A stretch of 64,000 nucleotides of DNA from Heyndrickxia sp050281185 (lineage in GTDB: Bacteria > Bacillota > Bacilli > Bacillales > Bacillaceae_C). Every line of letters starts with the position of its first letter. Position 1 is the first letter of the stretch. Positions 44,160-54,300 of this stretch are shown here, piece after piece. The position numbers and the translations under genes are program-made. The notes under the pieces are model-generated. The model was not told the origin of the DNA, did no database searches, and was given only the letters and a program-made list of their open reading frames with translations. The stretch is taken from assembly GCF_050281185.1 (NCBI RefSeq), contig NZ_JBNNWS010000017.1, positions 68,271-132,270 of the forward strand. Direction: 5' to 3'.

Positions 44160-45998
44160 TTGAAAAAAAGAGAAGATTTACGTAATATAGCAATAATTGC
44201 ACACGTTGACCATGGGAAAACAACTCTTGTGGATCAGCTATTAAAGCAATCAGGTACTTTTCGTTCAAATGAGCAAGTAGCTGAGCGTGCAATGGATTCA
44301 AATGATATTGAACGTGAAAGAGGTATTACCATCTTAGCGAAGAATACCGCTATTCAATATAAAGATATCAAAATTAATATTATGGATACACCAGGCCATG
44401 CGGATTTTGGTGGTGAAGTAGAGCGTATTATGAAAATGGTGGACGGGGTTCTCCTCGTTGTGGATGCATATGAAGGTTGTATGCCGCAAACTCGATTTGT
44501 ATTGAAAAAAGCACTTGAACAAAATTTAACACCAATTGTTGTCGTAAATAAAATTGATCGTGATTTTGCACGTCCAGAAGAAGTTGTAGATGAAGTCATT
44601 GAATTATTTATTGAATTAGATGCAAATGAAGATCAATTAGAGTTTCCTGTCATTTATGCTTCTGGTATTAATGGAACAGCAAGCTCAGACCCAAATAAGC
44701 AGGATGAAAATATGGAAGTATTATTTGAAACGGTTATCGAACATATTCCTGCTCCAATCGATACAAAGGAAGACCCGCTGCAATTCCAAGTTGCATTATT
44801 AGATTATAATGATTATGTAGGTAGAATTGGAATTGGACGTGTATTTCGTGGTACTATGCATGTAGGACAGCAGGTTGCATTAATGAAATTGGATGGGACA
44901 GTAAAACAGTTTAGGGTTACCAAATTATTCGGTTTCTTTGGGTTAAAGCGTTTAGAAATTCAAGAGGCTTATGCTGGGGATCTTGTTGCAGTTTCAGGAA
45001 TGGAAGATATAAATGTCGGTGAAACGGTGTGTCCTATTGAGCACCAAGAGCCGCTTCAACCATTACGAATTGACGAACCTACATTGCAAATGACTTTTAT
45101 CGTGAATAATAGTCCATTTGCTGGCCGCGAAGGAAAGTATATAACAGCTAGAAAGATAGAAGAACGCCTTCGTGCACAATTACAAACAGATGTTAGCTTA
45201 AGAGTAGAAAACACTGATTCACCGGATGCTTGGATTGTTTCTGGACGTGGTGAGTTACACCTTTCGATTCTAATTGAAAATATGCGTCGTGAAGGATATG
45301 AGCTTCAAGTGTCGAAGCCGGAAGTTATTGTAAGAGAAATTGATGGTGTTAAATGTGAACCAATTGAAAGGGTACAGATAGATATTCCAGAAGAACATAC
45401 TGGAGGCGTTATTGAATCCCTTGGATCACGTAAAGGTGAAATGCTGGATATGATTAACAATGGAAATGGCCAAGTTCGTTTGATCTTTAATGTACCAGCT
45501 CGAGGATTAATTGGGTATACTACTGATTTTATGACATTAACACGCGGTTATGGAATATTAAATCATACATTTGATAGTTACCAACCAATGCAGCCTGGAC
45601 GTGTTGGCGGCCGTCACCAAGGTGTCCTTGTTTCGATGGAAACAGGAAAAGCGACTACGTATGGAATTATGCAAGTAGAGGATAGAGGGACCATTTTTGT
45701 TGAACCAGGGACCGATATTTACGAAGGTATGATTGTTGGTGAGAATACCCGCGAAAATGATCTTACTGTGAATATCACTAAAGTTAAGCATGCGACAAAT
45801 GTTCGTTCAGCAACGAAGGATCAAACGAATGTCATTAAAAAACCTCGTACAATGTCATTAGAGGAAGCTCTTGAATATTTAAATGAAGATGAATATTGTG
45901 AGATAACCCCTGAGTCTATTCGTTTAAGGAAAAAAATATTGAACAAAAATGAACGTGAAAAAGCTGCGAAGAAATTGAAATATGCAGAAACGAACTAA
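44160..45998 (+). CDS. typA: Translational GTPase TypA/BipA
   Basis: TTG 44160 with AGGAGGAA upstream gives 612 residues, the normal length; the frame extends to 44097 without an RBS. GTPase motifs are AHVDHGKTT (14-22), DTPGHADF and NKID. EF-G-like domains II, III and V and the TypA-specific C-terminal domain (RGLIGYTTDFMTLTRGYG) follow. The protein binds ribosomes and is needed at low temperature or under stress. Confidence 0.98.
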   Translation: MKKREDLRNIAIIAHVDHGKTTLVDQLLKQSGTFRSNEQVAERAMDSNDIERERGITILAKNTAIQYKDIKINIMDTPGHADFGGEVERIMKMVDGVLLVVDAYEGCMPQTRFVLKKALEQNLTPIVVVNKIDRDFARPEEVVDEVIELFIELDANEDQLEFPVIYASGINGTASSDPNKQDENMEVLFETVIEHIPAPIDTKEDPLQFQVALLDYNDYVGRIGIGRVFRGTMHVGQQVALMKLDGTVKQFRVTKLFGFFGLKRLEIQEAYAGDLVAVSGMEDINVGETVCPIEHQEPLQPLRIDEPTLQMTFIVNNSPFAGREGKYITARKIEERLRAQLQTDVSLRVENTDSPDAWIVSGRGELHLSILIENMRREGYELQVSKPEVIVREIDGVKCEPIERVQIDIPEEHTGGVIESLGSRKGEMLDMINNGNGQVRLIFNVPARGLIGYTTDFMTLTRGYGILNHTFDSYQPMQPGRVGGRHQGVLVSMETGKATTYGIMQVEDRGTIFVEPGTDIYEGMIVGENTRENDLTVNITKVKHATNVRSATKDQTNVIKKPRTMSLEEALEYLNEDEYCEITPESIRLRKKILNKNEREKAAKKLKYAETN

Positions 45999-46036
45999 AA
46001 GCTGTTTTTTAATAATCATTTAAAGGGGAGTTAAAA

Positions 46037-46363
46037 GTGCCAGAGGTAAATGTTCAGGAACACCTTTCTTTTTTCGCCGGATTGTATAGGGTTCATGAAT
46101 ACCCTAAATTAGGAATGTGGATGCTTTATTTAACCATTGTGGCTCTATGTATTCTCGTTTTTAAGTTGGGCTTTGCACAAAAGCTTCCTTTGCTGAAAAC
46201 GGTAATCATTTATTTGTTTTTAGCATTTGGATGTACAATTTTGACCTTTTTGGGAATTTTTCTTCCGATTACAGAAGGGTTAGTGGTAGCAGCCCTAATA
46301 TTGATTGTTTATAAAATTCGTAGACACAATTTCAAAAAACAAGAAGCTCAAAATGATGCATAA
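46037..46363 (+). CDS. ylaH: YlaH-like membrane protein
   Basis: GTG 46037 with GGGGAG upstream gives 108 residues with three membrane helices (about 28-47, 52-74, 77-96) after a short N-terminal region ending LYRVHEYPKLGMW. The length and position after typA fit YlaH. Function unknown. Confidence 0.88.
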   Translation: MPEVNVQEHLSFFAGLYRVHEYPKLGMWMLYLTIVALCILVFKLGFAQKLPLLKTVIIYLFLAFGCTILTFLGIFLPITEGLVVAALILIVYKIRRHNFKKQEAQNDA

Positions 46364-46403
46364 AACAACTCCATCAGGATATCCTGGTGGAGTTGTTTTT
46401 CTG
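46363..46403. terminator. Bidirectional terminator between ylaH and ylaI
   Basis: AAAACAACTCCA...CAGGATATCCTG...TGGAGTTGTTTT is a long interrupted palindrome; A/T runs flank both sides. Confidence 0.88.
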
Positions 46404-46412
46404 TATATTGAT

Positions 46413-46598
46413 TTAATACTCTTCTTCGGTTTTAGCAACTTCTCTTGCCGCAAGTCTTGCATTAGCTTTTTTGGCAATACGGTCATGACAATCAACACAC
46501 ATATACGTATGGATTGGACGATTTCTTAATCGTTTGGCCGTAATTGAATCATCGTCAATCATATCAAGCTTTTCGCAAATTATGCACTTTACCTTCAT
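46413..46598 (-). CDS. ylaI: YlaI-like small zinc-ribbon protein
   Basis: ATG 46598 with GGGGTG upstream gives 61 residues; a longer frame opens at 46613. Two CxxC pairs (CIIC and CVDC) suggest a zinc ribbon. Between them is the family motif KRLRNRPIHTYMC. The C-terminus is acidic. Function unknown. Confidence 0.9.
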   Translation of the reverse strand: MKVKCIICEKLDMIDDDSITAKRLRNRPIHTYMCVDCHDRIAKKANARLAAREVAKTEEEY

Positions 46599-46686
46599 TT
46601 CGTTACACCCCATGTTTCAATTACATTTTTTTTAGTATAACATGGAAGTGAAAGTGTGGGTATTTTCCTATTTTCTTATTCATTGT

Positions 46687-47286
46687 TCATTTATGGTAAT
46701 TAGACTGCTTTTCTTGTTGCTTTTCTAACAGCTTATCATTCTTATCGTTTAAATTTTGATTTGGATTTTCGGTCCCAATTTGAGTATTATTTGGCTCTAT
46801 AAGGTTTTTTGGTATTTCAGGCATCAATCTTCCCGCGATATCTGCAAGCTCATTTAATATCCCTTGCCCTGGTTTTCCAGCGCGGATATCCTGTCCAATT
46901 TCTCTTAGTCTAGCAGTAAAATCAGGATCAGCAACGACAATGGCATTTGCTCCGTATGGATCATGTTTTAGACTCTCAGCTACAGAATATTTAATTGAAC
47001 CCACCTGGGAGAGGTCTAGTTTATCATCAACATCGATGCCGACAATAGCATAATTGCCAAAAACAACAGCGGTCGCATCCTTCACTTTAGGCTCACTTGT
47101 AGCAAGCTTTACCAACCTCTTTGAAATTTCCTGCCCACTTTTTCGATCAACATTTCTAATGTTACTATCCTTTACAGTAATCGTCCTAGGAGTGTTATTG
47201 TTCAAGTTATTATTTTGTCCAATATTTTTGTTTGCACATGCAGCTAGTAATGCAGAAAGACAAAGAATTAATCCAATCTTTTTCAA
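46687..47286 (-). CDS. ylaJ: YhcN/YlaJ-family sporulation lipoprotein
   Basis: I start at TTG 47286, which follows AGGAGGTG on the minus strand; the longer frame to 47394 would put a charged region before the signal peptide. The 199-residue protein has a signal sequence with lipobox LAAC, then a YhcN/YlaJ domain (VDRKSGQEISKRLVKLA, AVVFGNYAIVGIDVDDKLDLSQVGSIKYSVAESLKHDPYGANAIVVADPD) and an Asn/Gln-rich tail. Relatives are forespore or spore-coat lipoproteins, so sigma-F/G control is plausible. Confidence 0.88.
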   Translation of the reverse strand: MKKIGLILCLSALLAACANKNIGQNNNLNNNTPRTITVKDSNIRNVDRKSGQEISKRLVKLATSEPKVKDATAVVFGNYAIVGIDVDDKLDLSQVGSIKYSVAESLKHDPYGANAIVVADPDFTARLREIGQDIRAGKPGQGILNELADIAGRLMPEIPKNLIEPNNTQIGTENPNQNLNDKNDKLLEKQQEKQSNYHK

Positions 47287-47458
47287 ATTATTGCACCTCC
47301 TAAAAGGCGTTTGCGCTTTTCTATATTTAGTGTGCAATTTTCTTCTATCTTTATACATTTGTTCATATATTTTAGCAATGTCAGTCCACTTCAAATGAAC
47401 CGGATAAAGAGCAAATTCATATTATACAATAATTAAATAAGGAGCAGGAGGCATCAAT

Positions 47459-48787
47459 TTGAAGAAAATTTATGTATTAGATACAAATGTCTTGTTGCAG
47501 GATCCAAATGCCATATTTTCTTTTGAGGACAATGAAATCGTAATTCCTGCAGTTGTACTAGAAGAAGTTGATTCGAAAAAGAGGTATATGGATGAAATTG
47601 GACGTAATGCAAGACAAGTATCCAAATTGATAGACAGCTTTAGAAAAGCAGGAAAGCTCCATGAAAGGATTCCACTTAAAAATGGTGGAGTACTTCGAAT
47701 AGAATTAAATCATCGATCATTTCAACAATTACAAGATATATTTATCGAAAAAACAAATGATAATCGAATATTAGCCGTGGCCAAGAATCTTGCTCTGGAG
47801 GAGAGTGCAAAAGATAGCGGAAGACAAGTTATTCTCGTTAGTAAAGATGCATTGGTTAGAGTTAAAGCGGATGCACTTGGACTAAATGCAGAGGATTTTT
47901 TAAATGATCGAGTCGTAGAGATTGATCACATATATACAGGATTACTCGAAGTTTATATAAATATTGATTTATTAAAATTATTTTATGAGAAAGGTGAGGT
48001 TGATTTATCAGAATTTACTGATCACTCTTTTTATCCGAATCAGTTTCTTATTATGAAAGATGCACTAGGCAGCTCATCATCTGCAATTGGGATCGTTGAT
48101 AAATCGGGAAAAGCGGTCAGAAAATTAGTATATAATCAAGAATCAATTTGGGGGATTAAACCAAGAAATGTCGGGCAAACAATGGCAATGGAATTATTAT
48201 TTCGTAACGATATAAGTCTTGTAACGATGATAGGGAAAGCTGGTACTGGTAAAACACTCCTTGCTTTAGCATCCGGTCTAATGCAAACAGAAGACTTGCA
48301 TACGTATAAGAAGCTTCTTGTCGCACGACCAATTGTGCCAGTTGGAAAGGATCTAGGATACTTGCCGGGTGAAAAACAAGAAAAGCTGCGCCCTTGGATG
48401 CAGCCTATTTACGATAACTTGGAATACTTATTTAATACAAAAAAACCAGGTGAATTAGAAGCTATTTTAGCGGGTATGGGCTCAATCGAAGTAGAAGCTC
48501 TGACTTATATACGTGGAAGAAGTATACCAGATCAATTCATTATAATCGATGAAGCGCAAAACTTAACAAAACACGAAGTGAAAACAATCTTAACTAGGGT
48601 TGGGGAAAGAAGCAAAATTGTATTGATGGGTGACCCCGAACAAATTGATCATCCTTATTTAGATGAATATAATAATGGCTTAACTTATGTATTAGAAAAA
48701 TTTAAAGATCAAACAGTGGCAGGCCATATAAAATTACTAAAAGGTGAAAGATCGAGATTAGCCCAATTAGCTGCTGATCTCCTTTAA
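47459..48787 (+). CDS. ylaK: PhoH-family ATPase/PIN-domain protein (YlaK, PhoH2 type)
   Basis: TTG 47459 with AGGAGG upstream gives 442 residues. The N-terminal PIN domain (about 1-150; acidic residues in VLDTNVLLQDP and NDNRILA) is followed by a PhoH helicase-like ATPase with Walker A GKAGTGKT and Walker B FIIIDEAQN. PhoH2 proteins combine RNA unwinding and RNase activity. It is divergent from ylaJ. Confidence 0.95.
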   Translation: MKKIYVLDTNVLLQDPNAIFSFEDNEIVIPAVVLEEVDSKKRYMDEIGRNARQVSKLIDSFRKAGKLHERIPLKNGGVLRIELNHRSFQQLQDIFIEKTNDNRILAVAKNLALEESAKDSGRQVILVSKDALVRVKADALGLNAEDFLNDRVVEIDHIYTGLLEVYINIDLLKLFYEKGEVDLSEFTDHSFYPNQFLIMKDALGSSSSAIGIVDKSGKAVRKLVYNQESIWGIKPRNVGQTMAMELLFRNDISLVTMIGKAGTGKTLLALASGLMQTEDLHTYKKLLVARPIVPVGKDLGYLPGEKQEKLRPWMQPIYDNLEYLFNTKKPGELEAILAGMGSIEVEALTYIRGRSIPDQFIIIDEAQNLTKHEVKTILTRVGERSKIVLMGDPEQIDHPYLDEYNNGLTYVLEKFKDQTVAGHIKLLKGERSRLAQLAADLL

Positions 48788-48805
48788 AATACAGTAGTTT
48801 TCTCA

Positions 48806-48860
48806 CAAAGAAGCAACAGAAAGAATTAAAGATCCATTCTGTTGCTTTAATCTTTTATTA
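48806..48860. terminator. Terminator between ylaK and ylaL
   Basis: AAGCAACAGAA and TTCTGTTGCTT pair around an AT loop, with a T-rich right flank; it can serve both convergent genes. Confidence 0.85.
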
Positions 48861-48867
48861 AGTAAAA

Positions 48868-49359
48868 TTATTCTACACTAAATCCTTTTACATGTTTAAT
48901 AGGCTCATCCCTATTTGATCCATCCGCAAACAAAATGTGAATTGGCCCGTCTTCTTTAAGCGCTTTTCCTTCTTTTGAAAATGCTAATATGAGATTAAAG
49001 CCAGTTTCAAGAGGGATTTTGACATCTCCCTTACTTGTTTCTATGACAAGTGTTTTAGCATTATCTTTCGGTTCAGCATTTTTTAAAAAGGGTTCAAATT
49101 TAATTCCAAATGTCCCAGTTAATAATTGTTGTTTTAAAAATTTTCGTTCGGATTTCAAGGTTGGAGGATTAATCGCACCTTCCTTAATTTCCCGATCGAA
49201 AAACTTTCCAACTTGTTTTGTATATTCTTCATCTTCATCGATGTCTGGATGGTCTTGATCGAAATATGTAGTCAAATCTAGTTTTCTGTCATCAAAAATC
49301 CAAGTTCCAACATCTAATGTAATTGGATATTTTACTTCACCACTTATAGGAATAATCAT
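48868..49359 (-). CDS. ylaL: YlaL-like protein
   Basis: This 163-residue soluble protein starts MIIPISGEVKYPITLDVGTWIFDD and is acidic with no membrane segment. The RBS AGGAGG is before ATG 49359. It lies where ylaL lies in B. subtilis, between ylaK and ylaN. Homologues are sometimes labelled peptidyl-prolyl isomerase, but I see no catalytic signature. The glutaminase gene ylaM that follows ylaL in B. subtilis is absent. Confidence 0.7.
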   Translation of the reverse strand: MIIPISGEVKYPITLDVGTWIFDDRKLDLTTYFDQDHPDIDEDEEYTKQVGKFFDREIKEGAINPPTLKSERKFLKQQLLTGTFGIKFEPFLKNAEPKDNAKTLVIETSKGDVKIPLETGFNLILAFSKEGKALKEDGPIHILFADGSNRDEPIKHVKGFSVE

Positions 49360-49524
49360 TTTACTTTTCCTCCTTACATATAGAAAATTATACCCTTAAA
49401 ATTTTAACTTGTCACATGATCAAGATTTTGTATTCTCTTAAAAAATAAATGCCCTTAATCCTTGCATTTTCCTTATTTTCAGAGTAAAATTTTTAGATAA
49501 GATTGTCTATTTGAATTTATCCAG

Positions 49525-49603
49525 TGCAAGTAGCCGGCCTCTCGTGGCAAAAACCAGTTACATTTGACCCAGGGCTGACGAGGACGCTTGCGCTTTTATA
49601 AGT
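49525..49603. repeat. Degenerate AAGCGC-type intergenic repeat before ylaN
   Basis: GCAAGTAGCCGGCCTCTCG at the left and GACGAGGACGCTTGCGCTTTT at the right. The right end matches the CGCTTGCGCTTTT end of the element at 54990-55145. It forms most of the ylaN leader. Confidence 0.55.
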
Positions 49604-49619
49604 AAACGGGGGGATCTAA

Positions 49620-49901
49620 GTGGCGTCTGAAATTAAAATGGATCACCGGGAAAAAGCCTATACTCTTTTAAGGGTAGACGCAGATAAAATTTTGCGCTTA
49701 ATTAAAGTCCAAATGGACAATTTAACGATGCCCCAATGTCCATTATATGAGGAAGTATTGGATACACAAATGTTTGGCCTATCCCGTGAAATAGATTTTG
49801 CTGTCAGACTAGGTTTAGTGGATGAAAAGGACGGTAAGGAGCTTCTGGATTCTTTAGAAAGAGAACTTACAGCTTTACATGATGCATCCACAAAAAAATA
49901 A
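49620..49901 (+). CDS. ylaN: YlaN family protein (UPF0358)
   Basis: GTG 49620 after GGGGGG gives 93 residues of helical protein (REKAYTLLRVDADKILRLIKVQMDNLTMPQCPLYEEVLDTQMFGLSREIDFAVRLGL). The Cys in PQCPLYEEV and Met-rich loop are family features. YlaN is linked to iron homeostasis through the Fur repressor in B. subtilis and S. aureus. It precedes ftsW as usual. Confidence 0.95.
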   Translation: MASEIKMDHREKAYTLLRVDADKILRLIKVQMDNLTMPQCPLYEEVLDTQMFGLSREIDFAVRLGLVDEKDGKELLDSLERELTALHDASTKK

Positions 49902-49913
49902 AAAGGTCATTCT

Positions 49914-49957
49914 AAAAAACTCAAACAGTTCACTGAAATTGTTTGAGTTTTTTTGTA
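49914..49957 (+). terminator. Intrinsic terminator of ylaN
   Basis: AAACTCAAACA and TGTTTGAGTTT pair and a T-run follows. Confidence 0.9.
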
Positions 49958-50093
49958 GAATAAGAAAAAGAGGAGTTTGAAGGCTTCTTACTCATTAAGG
50001 AAATAAATGGTTCAATTAAAGGTTACTAAAAAAGAAGGAAATAAAAAAATATTGAAGAATATCTTTTATAGACTAAAGGATTGGAAGGTTAAT

Positions 50094-51305
50094 ATGTTAA
50101 AAAAAATCTTAAAGTCTTTTGACTACTCCATTATCATCGTGTACATACTTCTATGTGTATTTGGTTTAGTAATGATTTATAGTGCAAGTATGGTGGTAGC
50201 TGTACAGAAATACCATCAAAGCAGTGATTTTTTCTATATTAAGCAGGTAAAAAATCTTATCGTTGCATTTATTACTTTTACTATAACGGCGTTTTTTCCT
50301 TATAAAGCATATAAAAGTAATAAATTTCTCGGGATTATCATGCTTGTTTCAGTTCTTAGTCTTATCGGCATCCGTTTGTTTGGTCATAACACGAATAATG
50401 CACAAAGCTGGTTTAAAATTGGAACAACTATGATTCAGCCTTCAGAATTTGTAAAGCTAAGTGTCATTATTTACTTATCTGCTGTGTATGCAAAAAAACA
50501 ATCTTATATCGATCAGTTGAATAGAGGAGTTATCCCACCACTATTATTTTTAATCTTTGTCTGTTTTTTGATAGCGATTGAACCGGATTGGGGTACATCA
50601 TTAATTAACTTTTTAATTGGACTAACAATATTGTTGTGTTCAGGTATGAGATTTAAAACGATGTCGAAGCTTATCGGTTTGGGACTAATCATTGCACTTC
50701 TCCTTTCACCGGTGTTAATTTTTAAAAAGGATGACATTTTTACAAAAGGAAAGGTATCTCGTATCACTGCCTATCTTGATCCTTTTGGAACAAAGGGGGA
50801 TGAAGGATTTCAACTATATAATTCCTACTTAGCTCTCGGTTCAGGCGGTGTAAAAGGCTTAGGTCTTGGACAAAGTGTTCAAAAACTAGGATATCTTCCA
50901 GAGCCCCATACCGACTTTATTATGGCAATTATTGCTGAAGAGCTTGGCATTTTTGGCGTAGCGTTTGTTATTTTAGGTTTATCATACCTCGTTTTAAGAG
51001 GAATCTATATAGCTGTAAGATGTCGTGATCCTTTTGGAAGTTTATTATCAATAGGAATTGCGAGTATGATAGGGATCCAAGCCTTTATAAATTTAGGAGG
51101 GGTATCCGGATTAATACCGATTACAGGAGTACCACTGCCTTTAATTAGCTATGGGGGATCTTCACTTTTACTTTTATCAGCTTCAATTGGAATTTTAGTT
51201 AATGTATCAATGTTTATGAAATACGAAGAAAAATATAAGAAAAAGCAAGAAAGCAAAACGATTGAAAAATCAAAATATAATACTCGTGGATTGAAGGTAC
51301 ATTAA
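50094..51305 (+). CDS. ftsW: Peptidoglycan glycosyltransferase FtsW
   Basis: ATG 50094 with GGAAGG upstream gives 403 residues, the B. subtilis length; the frame opens at ATG 50007. SEDS-family features include about ten membrane helices, GLVMIYSAS, QPSEFVKL, and the catalytic-loop region EPDWGTS. LPEPHTDFIMAIIAEELG and the C-terminal GVPLPLISYGGSS are also present. FtsW polymerises septal glycan from lipid II together with a class B PBP. Confidence 0.95.
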   Translation: MLKKILKSFDYSIIIVYILLCVFGLVMIYSASMVVAVQKYHQSSDFFYIKQVKNLIVAFITFTITAFFPYKAYKSNKFLGIIMLVSVLSLIGIRLFGHNTNNAQSWFKIGTTMIQPSEFVKLSVIIYLSAVYAKKQSYIDQLNRGVIPPLLFLIFVCFLIAIEPDWGTSLINFLIGLTILLCSGMRFKTMSKLIGLGLIIALLLSPVLIFKKDDIFTKGKVSRITAYLDPFGTKGDEGFQLYNSYLALGSGGVKGLGLGQSVQKLGYLPEPHTDFIMAIIAEELGIFGVAFVILGLSYLVLRGIYIAVRCRDPFGSLLSIGIASMIGIQAFINLGGVSGLIPITGVPLPLISYGGSSLLLLSASIGILVNVSMFMKYEEKYKKKQESKTIEKSKYNTRGLKVH

Positions 51306-51344
51306 ATAACCAACAAGTGATTATACAAAAGGGAGAGATTGTAT

Positions 51345-54300
51345 ATGAAAAAAATTGAAAAAGTATTAGTGGCTAATAGAGGGGAAATAGCAATTCGTGT
51401 TTTTCGCGCGTGTACCGAGCTTAATATACGTACCGTTGCCATTTATTCAAAAGAAGATTCTGGGGCCTATCATCGTTACAAAGCAGATGAAGCATATTTG
51501 GTGGGCGAAGGAAAAAAACCAATTGACGCATACTTAGATATTGAAGGCATTATTGATATCGCGAAAAATGCAAATGTAGATGCCATTCATCCTGGCTATG
51601 GCTTCTTATCTGAAAACATACAATTTGCTAAAAGGTGTGTGGAGGAAGGGATTACATTTATAGGGCCAAAACCAATACATTTGGATATGTTTGGGGATAA
51701 GGTGAAGGCGAAGGAACAAGCAAATCTTGTAAATATTCCAGTTATTCCTGGAAGTAATGGCCCGGTCACAAGTCTTGAAGAGGTCGAGGAGTTTGGTAAT
51801 CACCACGGATTCCCAATAATTATTAAAGCCTCTCTAGGTGGCGGTGGACGCGGAATGAGAATTGTAAATAATATAAAGGAAGTGACAGAAGCCTATAATC
51901 GGGCAAAATCTGAAGCGAAGGCAGCATTCGGAAACGATGAGGTTTACGTCGAAAAGTTCATTAAAAATCCAAAGCACATTGAGGTTCAAATTTTAGGAGA
52001 TGATGAGGGGAATATCATACACTTATTTGAACGTGATTGTTCTGTTCAACGACGTCATCAAAAAGTAGTAGAGGTTGCTCCTTGTGTATCACTTTCCATA
52101 GAATTGCGTGAAAAGATCTGTCAGGCTGCCGTCGATTTAATGAAAAATGTTAACTATGTTAATGCAGGGACAGTAGAATTCCTTGTAGCAGAAAACCAAT
52201 TCTACTTTATTGAGGTCAATCCGCGTGTACAAGTAGAGCATACCATTACCGAAATGATTACCGGTATTGATATTGTTCAATCACAAATAATGATTGCTGA
52301 AGGGCATTCTCTTCGCAGTGATAAACTAGGTATTCCTAAGCAAGAGGAATTGAAGATTAACGGATTTGCTATTCAATCTAGGGTAACAACTGAGGATCCA
52401 TTAAATCATTTTATGCCGGATACAGGAAAAATAATGGCATATAGAACAGGTGGAGGCTTTGGTGTACGTTTAGATGCGGGAAATGGTTTTCAAGGTGCTG
52501 AGATTACACCATATTATGATTCCTTATTAGTAAAGCTTTCTACTTGGGCTATGACATTTGAACAGGCAGCATCAAAAATGGTGAGAAATCTTAAAGAATT
52601 TCGTATTAGAGGTATCAAAACCAATATTCCATTTTTAATCAATGTAGTAAAACACACTCAATTTATTACTGGTGAATACGATACTTCGTTTATTGATACG
52701 ACACCAGAATTGTTTGTATTTCCGCCGAGTCGGGACCGTGGAACGAAAATGTTATCCTATATCGGTAACGTAACCATCAATGGATTTCCAGGTATTGAAA
52801 GGAAAGAGAAGTCTTTGTTTGCTAAAAGCAGGGTTCCTAAAATTAACTACTCAGAGCAAACAGCACCAGGATCCAAACAAATTCTTGAGAATGAAGGAAC
52901 TGCAGGTCTTGTTAATTGGATTAAGTCTCAAGAAGAGGTTTTATTAACTGACACTACATTTCGAGATGCACATCAGTCGTTACTTGCAACAAGAGTACGT
53001 ACACATGATATTCAAAAAATTGCTGAACCTACATCAAGGCTGATATCCGAATTATTTTCGCTAGAAATGTGGGGAGGTGCCACATTTGATGTTGCATACA
53101 GGTTTTTAAAAGAAGATCCATGGGAACGATTAAGAGTATTAAGAGAAAAAATTCCAAATGTCCTTTTTCAAATGCTGTTTAGAGGATCGAATGCAGTAGG
53201 TTATAAAAATTATCCAGATAATATTATTCGTGAATTTGTTCAGCAATCAGCATCAGCTGGAATTGATGTATTTAGAATTTTTGATAGTCTGAATTGGATT
53301 AAAGGAATGGAAGTAGCCATTGATGCGGTACGAGAAACAGGAAGAATTGCAGAAGCTGCTATTTGTTACACAGGTGATATTAATGATCCGCAAAGGATAA
53401 AATATGATATTCAGTATTATAAAGAACTTGCAAAGGAATTAGAGAACCAAGGTGCTCATATTTTAGCAATTAAAGATATGGCAGGACTTTTAAAACCTCA
53501 AGCAGCATATCGTTTAATTTCAGAATTAAAAGAATCAATTAATATACCGATTCATCTTCATACACATGATACAAGTGGAAATAGTCTTTATACATATGCA
53601 AAGGCGATTGAAGCAGGGGTAGACATTGTAGATGTGGCTTTAAATTCCATGGCAGGATTAACTTCACAGCCTAGTTTAAACGGATTATATTATGCTTTAG
53701 AAGGTACAGAAAGAAGACCGAAAATAAATATTGGAGCAGCGGAAACACTTTCAAATTATTGGGAAGATGTTCGAAAGTATTATAATGGTTTTGAGAGTGG
53801 GATGAATTCCCCGCATACTGAAGTATACCGTCATGAAATGCCTGGTGGTCAATATAGCAACCTGCAACAGCAAGCAAAAGCAGTAGGATTAGGAGATCGA
53901 TGGGATGAAGTAAAAGAAATGTATCAGAAAGTTAATCATATGTTCGGTGATATAGTAAAAGTAACACCATCATCAAAGGTCGTCGGAGATATGGCATTAT
54001 TTATGGTTCAAAATGAACTTACAGAGGAAGATGTGCTTACTCGCGGATCAAAAATTGATTTTCCTGATTCTGTTGTCGAGTTATTCCAAGGTTATTTAGG
54101 ACAACCAGTTGGTGGATTTCCGAAAGATCTTCAAAAAATCATTTTAAAGGATAGAGAACCAATAACAGTTCGTCCTGGTGAGTTGATGGACGATGTCGAT
54201 TTATCTCGATTAAAAGAAACACTTTCTGAGGAAATAGGGAGAATGGCAACCGACTTAGACGCGATTTCGTATGCATTGTACCCAAAAGTTTTCTTGGATT